From positions 47,542,580 through 47,606,579 of the forward strand of contig CM048840.1 in the NCBI GenBank assembly GCA_026545765.1: a DNA stretch of 64,000 bases. Direction: 5' to 3'. Source of the stretch: Plantago major (Eukaryota > Streptophyta > Magnoliopsida > Lamiales > Plantaginaceae). Shown one piece after another: positions 46,556 through 57,811 of this stretch. Both the position numbers and the translations under genes were made by a program. The notes under the pieces were generated by a model that worked only from the letters and a program-made list of their open reading frames with translations, ran no database searches and was not told the origin of the DNA. The first letter of the stretch is position 1, and each line of letters opens with the position of its first letter.

Positions 46556-47103
46556 ACACGCCGTGCCTCTGCCTGGTTTTGAAATGGAGGTCTGTGATGA
46601 ACTAACTGCTCTGTGTGGTGGTTTTAGCTGCTGGGTTTTAGATTTTTGGGTTTTTTGCTTCGGTTTTCAAAATCAGTAATGTATCCGGAGAGATACGATT
46701 TCTAAATAAGTTAAAAGAGTAGATTAGAGGCATGTATGTATATATATATATATATTGCTAAAAAGTATTTGAGTTATTCTAGACCATCCACCTCATTTAA
46801 TTAATTGGCAAAATTTTCTTCTTTGATTGTTCAATTCATTTGTTAAATTGTTAAATTCTTTTGTTTTTATTGGTCCAAATTAATTAAATAATGATGATTT
46901 GGTCATGTTCAAATGATTAAACTAGCGTTAATTCATTGACCATGGGGCAAATTAATTCACATTACTTACTAAGGCAAGTTAACAAACTATAAACCGACGT
47001 TAATTCATTGACTATTGTAACTCAATTATACAATATCTCACGTACTAAGGCAAGTTAATAAATTGAGACCTAAAAGAATATCAATGAGGATCTAAATTAG
47101 TTT
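46556..47103. other. Upstream region of the zinc-finger gene
   Basis: 46556-46680 is the likely 5'UTR and promoter (minus strand). A (TA)n microsatellite lies at 46735-46755. 46800-47100 is AT-rich, with two diverged copies of a CTAAGGCAAGTTAAnAAA block (46968 and 47043). No gene. Confidence 0.5.
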
Positions 47104-48203
47104 GGGAAAAATCCAACAAAGGTACCTTAAGTTGTGTCATTTCCGAAAAAGATACATTTAGTTGTTACCGCCCGATTTTGGTACCTTAACTTTCAATTTT
47201 GTCCAATTTGTATACTCTGTCAGTCCAATTTGACGGCTCCGTCAATTTTTGACCGTTTTAGTTGTGACATTTACGCTTTTAATACCTTTATTTGTGACAG
47301 TCCGATTTTGGTATCTTTAAATGCATTATTGTCCAATTTAGGTACCCTACGACACGTGTTGATTTAATATCGTGACACGTGTCACTTTGCAAAATACTAA
47401 AATACGTTGCATTAAAATGTAAATACGGTAGATATTTGTTAATTTCAAATAGGTCCTATTTTATGGGAAAAATCAAAATTAACCATGAGAATATGGACTA
47501 TGGACTACCTTAGAAATTTAAAAATAAAACATAATTAAAGAAAAATAAAAAATACATAGAGGCCATGGGAGCTTCTTCTTCTTCTTCTTCCATGGCAGTC
47601 TACCATGGAAGCTCCATTGGTGAAAGGATTTCCCGCCCCTAAAGCTCCACCACGGAGCTTCCATGGGTCTGACAGATCTGCCATGGAAGATGCTTCCATG
47701 GCCAATTTGAAATTGAGGGTGGAGGTGCGGAGGACATGTCGGTGGTAGCGGTGGAGGGAGGTGGCGGCGGAGTGGGGTGGAAGGGCACCGGTGGAGGGGA
47801 TGAAGCAACATGGCCATATTGAACTCCACACTTCACCATTGCCATGGATCTTCCAAGCTAAAGCTTATGGTGAAGCTTCAGCAAGCTTCCATGGCAGAAA
47901 TTGGGTTAATCTCAATTTTCTTGTTTTCTTCCAAAAAATTTTTGCGTTCTTTTTAACTTAATTTTCTTTTGATCTTTTTTTTGTTTCTACCTTTTTATTA
48001 ATCTCATAATGGGGCTTTTTGAAACTTATTTTGATAAAATGGAGTTACTTCATAATTATCGAAAACAATATGGTTCAATTGACATTGACGAAAATTATTT
48101 TATTTGTAATTTTACCCATTAAAAATTAAAATTGGATTGTCATAAACAAAGGTACCAAAAGCGGAAATGTCACAACTTAAGGTACATTTTTCGGAATTTT
48201 CCC
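47104..48203. mobile_element. Small non-autonomous TIR element
   Basis: The first 42 bp (GGGAAAAATCCAACAAAGGT...) match the inverted last 42 bp at 48162-48203 at about 37 positions. The interior is non-coding and holds palindromic CCATGGAAGC words around 47570-47890. The style suggests a MULE-like element, but the 9-bp flanks do not match. A second inverted pairing (GACCGTTTTAG near 47262 with CTAAAACGGTC near 48207) extends just past the right end, so the true end may lie further out. Confidence 0.6.
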
Positions 48204-48926
48204 GCGCTAAAACGGTCAAAACTGACGGAATTTTGACCGAAATTTTCGGAATTCTGCTCCATTAAATCTGTAGAATATCCCCTAAATATCACGTTCCATA
48301 TTAATACACATTCACTGATTCATGAGAATAGTGAGAACGAGCAAGAAAGAAATTTTGCAGTAAGTTCTTTCTCTCTTATTCATATACTGCCTACCTCTTA
48401 TTGAATTAGAAAATATGAGTTCAAAATACATCTTAATATTGAATCTTATTCGGCTGTGTGCTTCCTTTGATGCAGATTTTTCTGGGCCAACATCCAAGTA
48501 GTTCTTCAAAATAATAATCATCCGGTAAAAGGTTCGAATTTAACTACATGCCATCAATTTTACGTTTACCTGCATAAACCAAATAAAAAAATATGAATCC
48601 AATGACAAATCTGGTAGCTAATAATAATGTCAAATGTAACCATCTATGAGCTTCAAATGTGTTGTTTTACAATTTATAAACCTCACATTCTTTGAAGTAT
48701 TCTCACCTATTAGATAGACCCTCATCAAGTATTAATTTATGGCATCTCTCAGGTCTCGCTTAGATTGTTGCTTCTATTGTTCTATATAGTTCGGATGAAT
48801 CCATTAATAACAACACAGTCAAGTCCCTTAGTGATAGATGGCATGTAGTTAAATCTTGATGTATTCATAGAATTAGAATTAAAATCCAATTTAAAATAAT
48901 TCTACAAATTAATCAACTGGAATAGT
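48204..48926. other. AT-rich stretch, no gene recognised
   Basis: I see no coding region or transposon end. Confidence 0.4.
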
Positions 48927-49098
48927 AAATTCGAGACAAAACACAGTTATGTTGAGAGAAATGTCAAAATTTGTTCCAAATGCAAGGCAGATAAAGAAAT
49001 TTTCATTATTTTTTGTGATGTGGATTCCAAGTACCTGGCTGAAGTTCTGGATGATGGTAGACGTGTCATTGCAGAGTGTTACATCGCTCGTTTGGTAC
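48927..49098 (+). pseudogene. Unrecognised CxxC protein fragment, copy 1
   Basis: It encodes FETKHSYVERNVKICSKCKA followed by DKEIFIIFCDV and VLDDGRRVIAEC. It is about 90% identical over ~172 bp to 63817-63988, where the frame is longer. The CSKC pair and the ECx end suggest a zinc-binding or OB-fold protein, but I do not recognise it. It ends 730 bp before an RPA70-like gene on the same strand. Confidence 0.5.
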
Positions 49099-49825
49099 GT
49101 AAGAGTAAGATTCACCTAGAATCCAGAACCGGATCATGTTAGAGTATTTAAATAAGTGTACGATGTTACCAGGTTGAACTGATTTGTATGATTTATATCC
49201 AGAACTATATTTTAATTGACTTAGAAGTCAGAAATTAAATGTGTACTCACATTTTCCATTTCATCCTCGTCTTGAGCTTTCTTATTCTCCAGTTCAATGT
49301 CTTCACATGTTTATCATTCATGTTTCACCTCTGTCAGATAACAAAAAAGTCATTATCAAGTGTCACGAAGTGCAATCTAATTTTTTAGAGCATGTAATTA
49401 ATAAGTCGTCCAACACTTAGCAAATCATATTTATTAACGGACTAAACCAGCACTGATTCTATATAGAAATCCTCCAGCACTTAGCGAGTCATATTATATG
49501 CTCACTATACCATAACAAACACTATAAATTGATATGGAAAATTCAAACGTTTTTTCACCAAACTTATGTAGGTATTGACTACCATATAAGGAAGACAAAA
49601 TTTTATATTTGGAATTGGATTACATATATTGTTTTATAGAATTCAGGCTATTACCGAGTACATTAAACTTCATATGATTATCATAGTTAATTCACTTCAT
49701 TTATATTATTAGCTATATGTGTGTTCACCAACCTGCATTGCTACATCACAAGAATAATAACAAAATTAAACAATAGTTAGTACATAGACAAACAAAACTA
49801 ATTTGGATGGCAAATGTTGTAGAAC
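49099..49825. other. AT-rich stretch, no gene recognised
   Basis: Contains a repeated CCAACACTTAGCAAATCATAT / CCAGCACTTAGCGAGTCATAT pair near 49412 and 49474 only. Confidence 0.4.
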
Positions 49826-50850
49826 ATGTCGAGATCCAGTGCTTTGATTCCGCTCACGGCTCTAGAAAAGAAAATAAAGTTCCAGAGTGTTGAAGTTCGT
49901 GTCTTGCACTACTGGGTTCAGAGGGTCAAATTCGGCAAACAAGGTTTGGACATGATCCTTATGGACAAAGAGGTAAGTTGTATCTTCCTATATACTTAAT
50001 TAGTATATATGTTCAAGTTATCAAGTATTTAATTTTTGTTTTCTAGACTACTAATGGACACATCTTTTACTGTATAATTTATTTGTTTGTGCAATTCTAT
50101 AGGGGATCAAAATCCAAGAATCTGTGTCCCCCCCCCCCCAGCTTAAAGTGTAGGTTTAAGACAAAATTCCATGTCGGTCGTATATTCAAGATTTCGAACA
50201 TTGGAGTTACTGAACAATTCAACTTACGTTCGCAAAGTCAAGCATGAATGGACTATCTCCATAGCAATGTCAACAATTGTTGTCGAAATCATTGATTAGC
50301 CTGATTTTCCATTAAATAGTTTTTCATTCATTCCATATGCTGACTTCCTTCCGAACCCCACCAACAATAACATTCCAACAAATGTTTCCCCTGATTTCAC
50401 GTTTGGTGAGTACAAGTCCATGCACTTTAGTTTTATTGACGCATTGTTCTTGACTAAACCGCTAAACTTACATCTTTCATGCATACATTATTTCCATATG
50501 TGATTGGTTTGGTTTGTACACCTTTAAAACAAATGGATTTTGTCACAAATGTTGCCGCAAGGAAACTTGACGTGACAATATTCGAGTATGACCTCCATCA
50601 ACTAATTCATAATAAATCATTTCACTTTCTAATATTAAATTATGTTCAAAGTTGAAATTTAAATATTAATAATTCCCTTCTTATTTTAGCGGCTCGAAAA
50701 CTATGCAAGTAAGTTTGTGGGAGCAATATGGAGATCAGTTGATTGACTTCTTTGAATCTTTGGGCCAAGATGCAAAAGATCCAGTTGTTATCATATTGCA
50801 GTTTGCCTCTCTTTCTTCATTCAAAAGTTCGTAATTTATTATTTTAGTCT
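49826..50850 (+). pseudogene. RPA70-like (replication protein A large subunit) gene, 5' part
   Basis: Exon 1 (49826-49972, MSRSSALIPLTALEKKIKFQ) encodes a DUF223-type OB fold with VRVLHYWVQRVKFGKQGLDM. Exon 2 from 50103 starts GIKIQES and has a run of C at which the frame is lost, then FKTKFHVGRIFKISNIGV and PLNSFSFIPYADFLPNP with a stop before it. Later exons give DVIGLVCTPLKQMDFVTNV and LWEQYGDQLIDFFESLGQ with VVIILQFASLSSF, the end of DNA-binding domain B. RPA binds single-stranded DNA; plant Helitrons often carry RPA-like genes. The 3' part lies beyond the CACTA insertion at 57812. Stops and the frame break suggest a pseudogene. Confidence 0.8.
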
Positions 50851-50892
50851 GTCTACTTTGTTTTTTCATCTATATTTACTTAAATATTTATT

Positions 50893-51175
50893 ATTTCCGT
50901 CGCTAAATAGCGACGAATCGCTACTTTTAGCGACGGAATGGAGACGGATTGAGCGAATTCGCTCAATCCGTCTCTACTCCGTCGCTAATATAGCGACAGG
51001 CGTTTTTCCGTCGCCAAATAGCGACGGATAAAATAATCCGTCGTTATCTAGGGACGGATATTAAATCCGTCCCTAAATAAGTTGACCAGATTAAAAAACA
51101 AAAAAAAAATTGTAAATAGCGACGGATCGCATTCCGTCACTAAATAGCGACGGATAGCGATCCGTCGCTAAAATG
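50893..51175. repeat. Left subterminal repeats of the CACTA element
   Basis: Multiple copies of TAGCGACGG and its complement CCGTCGCTA in both directions, forming hairpins. They correspond to binding-site arrays for the subterminal-binding protein in En/Spm elements. Confidence 0.85.
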
Positions 51176-51939
51176 TTAATACCATCGGCAAGAGTCGCTT
51201 TCTTCCCATTTTCTTCTTCTTCTTCCTTCCTTCGCCATTTCCAATTTTCCGACCAAATCTCAATTGCCGGCCAATTTTGGAGTCTTCTCAAGCTCGTGGG
51301 ACAAGGAGCTCGTGTGGTCAACCAATTTCATCTTTTCACCAATAAATCAAGGTATTTTGGCTAAAACCTTAACTTTGCCAAATTTGGGAATTTTGTTAAT
51401 TTTGACTAATTTGAGCAATTGAACGTTTATTGTAAGTATGTAGTAGTTAGTTTAGCTTATATTACGTAGTGTGTTAACTTTGAGATGTTCAATTGATATA
51501 TTGATTGTGAATTTGGATTTTTAGTATAATGTTAGAATGTTTGGAAGTATGTAGGGTTGTTAATTTGATATTTTCGTATATGCAGTAGGATTAGAAAGAT
51601 TTAGTTGAGTGTTTTGGAACCCTTACTTTGTTGACAAATTTGGGAATTTTGTTAATTTCGACTAACTAGATCAATTGTATGTTTATGGGAGATATAGTAT
51701 ACTAGCTAGTTAACTTTGTGCAATTGATATATTGATTGTGAATTTGTATTGTTAATTATTATAATGTTAGGATGTTTGTAATTAAGTGCGTAGTAATTTT
51801 GATTCGATAAATTCGTATATATACACACTAGATTATGAAGATTTAATTAAGTGTTTTGAGATTATTTGGTGATTATATTAACGTAAAATGCATCTTATAA
51901 ATCTAATAATTGTAGACGTGTCAGGCTAATCATATAATT

Positions 51940-54906
51940 ATGAATCCCGATCGTTCATGGATGTACCGTCGCATAGTGAATGGCAGAATTCAGTCTAGTT
52001 TTGTGGAAGGGGTTGAATCCTTCATCACTTTTGCGCTTACACAAACTACTTGTTTGAGTGGGGGGAAGATGAAGTGCCCTTGCAATGCGAACAAATGTAG
52101 GAATAAACAATTTTTGCCTCCTGAAACGGTAGTGGAGCACTTGAAACATAAGGGGTTCGTGTCAAGATGAGGTATGGTGTTATCATGGTGAGACACGAGC
52201 ACTGTTCATGGATTATGAGCATCTCTCAAAGCGTAAAAGGAAGGAGAAAAATGTGATCGGAAGTACTCAAAATACGTCTACATCTGATGCTAATTATGAT
52301 CATGAACGGATGGAGCAAATGGTGTATGATGTTGCGGGTCCAGAGTTCATGGACACCAGGGAGCCAGTAAACGAGGGGGATGTGGAGGAGCCTCCGAATC
52401 CTGCGGATCAGGTGTTCTTTGACTCGGAATCAAAGAAAGCCGATTTATCGTGATGTAGTCGAGCGAGTTGTCTTTGTTGGCTCGGCTAATGAGTTGTAAG
52501 GCTAATGGCCAGCAATCTGAAGCGAGCTTCAATGAATGGGTACAATTAATGTCAGATCTTTGTCCGGAAGAAAATCTAGTTCCCACCAACTTTTACCAAG
52601 CGAAGAAAAAGATGCGGGGGATGGGGTTGCCCATGGAAACCATAGATTTTTGTGAGGATATGTGTATGATCTATTGGGGGGAGGATAAGATCTACTGAAG
52701 TGCAAGTTCTGTGGTAAGGACCGGTACAAGCGTTACAAGGAGGGGTCAAAAGTAACGTCAGAAGAAAAATCTACCACATAAGAAAATGTGGTATTTTCCT
52801 CTAGCACCTCGTTTAAAGAGGTTGTACGCTTCAAGTGCTTGTGCCGATAAAATGCGGTGGCACAATGAGCGAGTAATCCCGGAAGAGGGTAGAATGGAGC
52901 ATCCATCAGACTCACCCGCATGGAAACAGTTCGATAAGACCTACCCGGAGTTTGCAAATGAGCCTAGAAATGTACTTGGGGCTTTATGCGGATGGTTTTA
53001 ACCCGCTTGAAATGACCGGAAGTACTCTTGTTGGCTACCATCTCGACACCGCATAACCCGCTTCCGGTGAGTGCATGAAGGAACCATTCATGTTCTTGAT
53101 CGTGTTGGTGCCGGGCCGATGATCCGTCACGTGTCGGATGTGTTCTTGCAGCCCCTAATCAAGGAGCTGATTGAGTTGTGGGAAAATGGTATCCTGGCAT
53201 ATGATGTGTCAAATAAGAAGAACTTTACATTGATAGCAGCATTACTGTGGATCGTGAGTGATTTTCCTACGTACTCCATGCTATCTAGAAGGAAAACCGC
53301 AGGCTTTAATGCATGTCCACATTGTATGGAAGACACTGATGCATTTAGACTGAAGGAGAGCGGAAAGGAATGTTGGTTTGACTGTCATCGTAGATTTCTA
53401 CCAAAGGACCATACATTCAGGAAGAACAAGACTCAATTCTTGAAAAATAAAGTAGTGAACAAAGGCGCCCCGAGACAACTTACTGGTGCAGAAATACTTA
53501 TGAGATAGATAGGTTGGGTCTTATGAAAGTGACTGAAGTCATCGATAAGCATAACGAGAAAATTAGCAAAATTGTGGATGGAAGAAGAGAAGCATCTTCT
53601 GGGACTTGCCTTATTGGAGCAGTCTTCTTATACGTCACAACTTGGATTTCATGCACATTGAGAAAAACGTGTTCGAGAACTTATTCAACACGATTTGCAA
53701 CATTCCCGGAAAAACAAAGGACACCCCTAAATCTAGAGCCGAGTTGGATACATTGTGTAAAAGGCCCGAGTTGACAAAGCAGAATGATAAGGGGCAGTGG
53801 CCCAAGGCATTCTACACAATTGACATCAATCTAGGAACAAACTATTTGATTGGGTGAGGGATTGAAGTTCCCGATAATTACGCCTCAAAGTCACGGTGTG
53901 TGGATGTGAAGAGGACAAAGATGTATGGGATGAAGAGCCACGATTGTCATGTGTTCATGGAGAGGCTTCTCCCTGTTGCATTTCGAGAAATGCTACCTAA
54001 ACCTGTATGGATTGCGATCACCGAGCTTATTTTTCAAGAATTTATGCTCAAGGGTGCTTGACGATGTAGTGTTAGCAAATCTTGAAAGAAACATACCATT
54101 GATTCTATGTAAGCTCGAGCGTATCTTTCCTCCGAGCTTATTTGATTCTATGGAGCACTTGCCGGTTCATCTCCCACATGAAGCGAGGGCTTGGACGGTT
54201 CAAGATCGATGGATGTATCCATTCGAGAGGTGTGTAATCAAGGCAATCATTTACTTATAAAGTCAATTTTCCCAAGTTACATTGTGTTACATCAACATAT
54301 ATGCATTACAGTACTGGGAAATTGAAGATGTATGTCGAGAACAAAGGCAAGCCCGAGGATCGATGGCCAATGCCTACGTCAAGAGAGGAAGTCGCAATCT
54401 TCCGCTTCCTATTACTTTGGGGACCATTTCCACGAAGGCATCTAGGCCCGTAAACGCATATACATTTGAAGTTCAAGAGGATGATGACGTTTCCATTTCA
54501 ATTTTAGGGTCTCCGGAGACCTATTGGAGAAGAAAAGATGAATGGTCGACGGATAAGGAGTCAAGGCGCCACATATTATGTCCTCTCGAACATTGCTGAA
54601 GTTGACAAATTTATGGAGATTTATGCTTGGTTAGTAGCTTTCTAACGCTAACACATTGATTTTAACTTCTAACTACAATATATATCTAATAATTTAATCG
54701 TGACCACAACTTTTCAGAGAGAAGAATCCAACAATGGCAGATGACGTAATTGAAGAACTGCTTCAACAGAAGTTGGAAACAGAATTTGCAGATTGGTTCA
54801 AGGAGTACGTACGAAATCCTGTCAACAAAGTCACATGTCCTTACTTAGAATCTCTAGCAGAGGGACCAAACAGAAAGGTCTCCACCGTAGCTCATCGAAG
54901 GTACAC
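51940..54906 (+). pseudogene. CACTA TNP2-type transposase, broken
   Basis: The first piece (51940-52170) is a Transpos_assoc domain: NPDRSWMYRRIVNGRIQSSF with CPCNANKC. The Transposase_21 domain follows in fragments: WYFPLAPRLKRLYASS (52788 on), HPSDSPAWKQFDKTYPEFA, then a deletion of part of the core, FLQPLIKELIELWENGILAY, ALLWIVSDFPTYSML, RHNLDFMHIEKNVFENL, KSHDCHVFMERLLPVA and DRWMYPFERCV. A C-terminal domain (54734-54900, EFADWFKEYVRNPVN) is cut off by the gypsy sequence. The protein would cleave at CACTA ends. At least eight frame breaks make it inactive. Confidence 0.9.
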
Positions 54907-56133
54907 TACCGATGTTCGGAGCCTAAACTTAGTCTCGATTACAAATACCCTTTTTTCTTTTTTTCTTCACTTTGTTGCCCTTCGGACCCAGCCCCTCGGA
55001 TGGCAACGATGTTTTAGAAAAAGAAAAGGGGGGGGGGGGGAGAGACTAAGTCAGTGGCCACACGAAGTACGAATTACACCTTTTTTCAACTCGTTTAGGC
55101 GGATTGGATTGAAGAACGGATCCTTCTTCAGCAGATTCCCAAGCCAATAGTTCCACAACTATTTTCTACTAAGATACTTGGAAACTAGGGGGACATATGT
55201 TGATACGGAAATATGTCCAATCCGTCATAAAGGACCTAGGAACGAATCCTAAGGCATCCCAAGTCATCAAATGGATCCGAGACACTTTGGTCCGATCCGG
55301 GCAGACCAACCATGGTCCGACCCACATTGAAAGAAAGGGACGAAGGATTTGGACCTACAAGGCCCGACCCGGAACCATAGGTCCGACCCACCTTGGTCCG
55401 AGCCTCTCTGGGAAAGGAGCATAGTGCTAAGTCAGTACCCTCTCCGACCCAAGGACTCCGATCCGGATGTCAACTCGGATCCAGCATGACCTTCTCATGA
55501 AGCAACCAAGCAAATGGGCACCAAAGAGTGAGATGTCCGAACCCAGGAGCTCCGAATCGGAAGAGTTGGACAGGCAGGAGAACTTCCTCAGCTGACAACC
55601 AAATATGGTCCGGACCAATCGTCCGGACCCATCTCTCCGAACCTGGGAACTCGGCAGAACTAGTCACATCCTCAAGAACTCTCCCAATAATGACCAAACT
55701 ACCCCTAAAGCCCAAGATGGCATGGGCTAAAGCTTCATTATTAGGCTATGGGCCTCATATTAGCATTGGTGGCTCAATCCTGGCCGTACACATGGTGCAA
55801 TCCTAGCAACCCCTCCATTTTGATGATAGCCTATAAAAAGGCTCACATCCCCACAAGATCAGGTAAGTCATCCTAGAAGTCTTCTTACAAGTCACATCAC
55901 GACCCTAATCCCGAACATTATACAGAGTTGATCTTCAGTCACTCTCGAGTAAGGTCTCATCCCGGTTTGACACTTAGCAAACCGGGCACTAACCCCCCCA
56001 AGTGTGTGTCTCATCAAGTAGTTGGTCGCTGGTTCTTACGCCTTGGTCCTTACCAAGCAAGGAGCTTCTTACCTTGGCACCCATTAGTGGAGTTGAATAA
56101 AATCTAAGTAGTTGGGGAGTTACACCCTCAACA
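54907..56133 (+). mobile_element. Ty3/gypsy 3' end with LTR, nested in the CACTA element
   Basis: 54907-55197 looks like the 3' internal end of a gypsy element, with the polypurine stretch AACTAGGGGGACATA directly before the LTR. The LTR runs from TGTTGATACGG (55198) to CCCTCAACA (56133), with inverted TGTTGA/TCAACA ends. It is GC-rich with repeated GGTCCGACCC words and has a TATA box (CTATAAAAAGG, about 55831). No 5' LTR is present and the flanks ACATA/GGTAT differ, so it is a truncated copy. A poly-G run at 55029-55040 may be unreliable. Confidence 0.75.
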
Positions 56134-57303
56134 GGTATGTTAGCATAAGCTTGTTTTGATGTGTTAGTCACCATTTATGAACTTGTTGTGTCGTTTGAGT
56201 GGTATGTTAGCCACTGAACTTGGGTGATATGTTAGTATGTTAGCCACTGAGCTTGTTTTGATGTAGGACTACTACATTTCAGTTTCGTTTGAGTGTTATA
56301 TTTAAATTGTTATCTTTCTTTATACTTGTGTAATTTTTACTTTGAATGGAATTGTTGTAGAAGGACTATTTCATTCCCAATGCGCTGGTGTCCCAGTTGT
56401 ACTCCGTTTTCGAGACTTTAGGGTCCGACATCTACAGGAAAATGGTCTACAAAATGAAGGAGACACGCAGGCAGCCAACTTGGGTGGGGGATGACGAGTG
56501 GGCACTGTGGTTGACGATCGAATGATCCTTCGCCCGTGATCGTTGCATAAGAATGCATAACATCGTTTGTCTGAGCCGCATGATGGTACGGGCACTGCCA
56601 GACATCACTATGGGTCGCGAGCTATTGTTACAGATCACGTGATGGAGGTTAGTAAATATGTTGTTTATGACTTGGAATATGATACATAACAGTTTTTAGC
56701 TTTCATTTCAATCAACTAACTACTTGTTTGCACATATGTTTTTTAGGCCAATAAAGGATGTACCAAGAGTGCTCGTACCACTTCAAGAAGGCTAAGTCAA
56801 GAATGGCATCTGACCGACGTGAGGGTCGAGCGATTTGCACGCTTTCTTTCTTAAGGTTAATTACATGTGTATTTGAGTATTTTAAAGTGATTCCTAAAAT
56901 TACATCTCATTTCGTATGCAACCAACAATTGCAGAGTGAGGTCGAGAGGAGGATGGACGAGAGGATGATCGACGGTCATGAGCTGTCAATTGAAGAGCAA
57001 GACCAGATCTTCTTCGAGGTCAACCCAATGGACATCAAGGGTCGAATGTATGGGAAGTTTAGGCCCTTCCATGAGTTCCGTAGCTTCTCGGTGTCCTGTG
57101 GATCAGATCGCGATCTAACCTCTACACGCAGCAAGAAAGTTAACGAGATGATGACTCCTCTCCAACAGAAATAGTCGACCAAGGCGACTACGAGCAAGTG
57201 CTTGAGGAACAGGCTCGTATGGCCAAGCGGATGGACGATTTGACCCAGATGTTCAGTAGCTCTTCCCAGTCTCACCCACCGCCTCCTCCCGATTATCCTT
57301 AGT
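56134..57303 (+). pseudogene. Second CACTA gene fragment (Ptta/En/Spm transposase_24 type)
   Basis: Pieces include GYHFKKAKSRMASDRREG-like sequence from 56758 and DGHELSIEEQDQIFFEVNPM (56960-57030), followed by a Gln-rich C-terminus ending SHPPPPPDYP at 57301. This fits the plant family usually lying downstream of TNP2 in CACTA elements, whose product binds subterminal repeats. Several frames and likely introns; 56134-56350 is non-coding with a repeated TATGTTAGCCACTGA word. Confidence 0.65.
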
Positions 57304-57494
57304 TACATCAGACATGTTATGGATAATTTGACACTATTTCACCATCTAATTCTTGTTTCGGATTATTTGTAGATAATTTATATTGTTTCGGATATATTAA
57401 TGCAATTTAATTGTTTCGGGTATATTATCTATGACTACATTATGTGAAAAAACAGGTGAAACAAAAATATTTAAAAAAAAAATTTAAAACAGTG

Positions 57495-57811
57495 AATTTA
57501 GCGACGGATTTTTTCCCTAAACCGAACTAAGCCGGCTTAGTTGTGGATTTAGCGCTAAATCCCGTCTCTAATTAGAGACGGATACAAAATCCGTCGCCAA
57601 TGCGGACGAACTGGTCAACGGATTAATCCGTCGCCAGTTCGTCGTTATTTAGCGACGGAATATCTATCAGTCGACAATAAAAATTGTGACAACTGTTTTG
57701 GAGACGGAGGGTGATCCGTCGCTAAATCCGTCGCTAAGGATTTAGCGACGGATCGGCCCAGTTTTAGCGACGGATAATTCCGTCGCTAAAACTCGTTTTT
57801 TTTTTGTAGTG
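57495..57811. repeat. Right subterminal repeats and terminal inverted repeat of the CACTA element
   Basis: Several TTAGCGACGG/CCGTCGCTAA copies and an AGAGACGG variant, then ACTCG, a T run and GTAGTG at 57806-57811. Confidence 0.9.

Larger units (their letters stand above)
50893..57811 (+). mobile_element. CACTA (En/Spm) transposon, left end truncated, inside the RPA-like gene
   Basis: The right end is the canonical terminus (CACTACAAAAAA on minus, ending at 57811) next to subterminal repeats. The left side has matching subterminal repeats (CCGTCGCTAAATAGCGACGG type) from 50893 to 51175, but no CACTAC end. It carries a broken TNP2-type transposase, a second broken gene and a nested gypsy LTR. 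It lies between RPA exons ending FASLSSF and starting near NGSKLHINPD, i.e. in or next to an intron. Confidence 0.9.

Noticed and set aside
47518..47845. Overlapping Pro/His-rich open frames on minus
   Set aside because: They arise from CT/GGTGG-rich palindromic sequence inside a TIR element; three frames are open at once, which points to composition.
55197..55806. Coding frames in the GC-rich GGTCCGACCC region
   Set aside because: The sequence is the body of a gypsy LTR with TATA box and inverted TGTTGA/TCAACA ends; frames are by composition.
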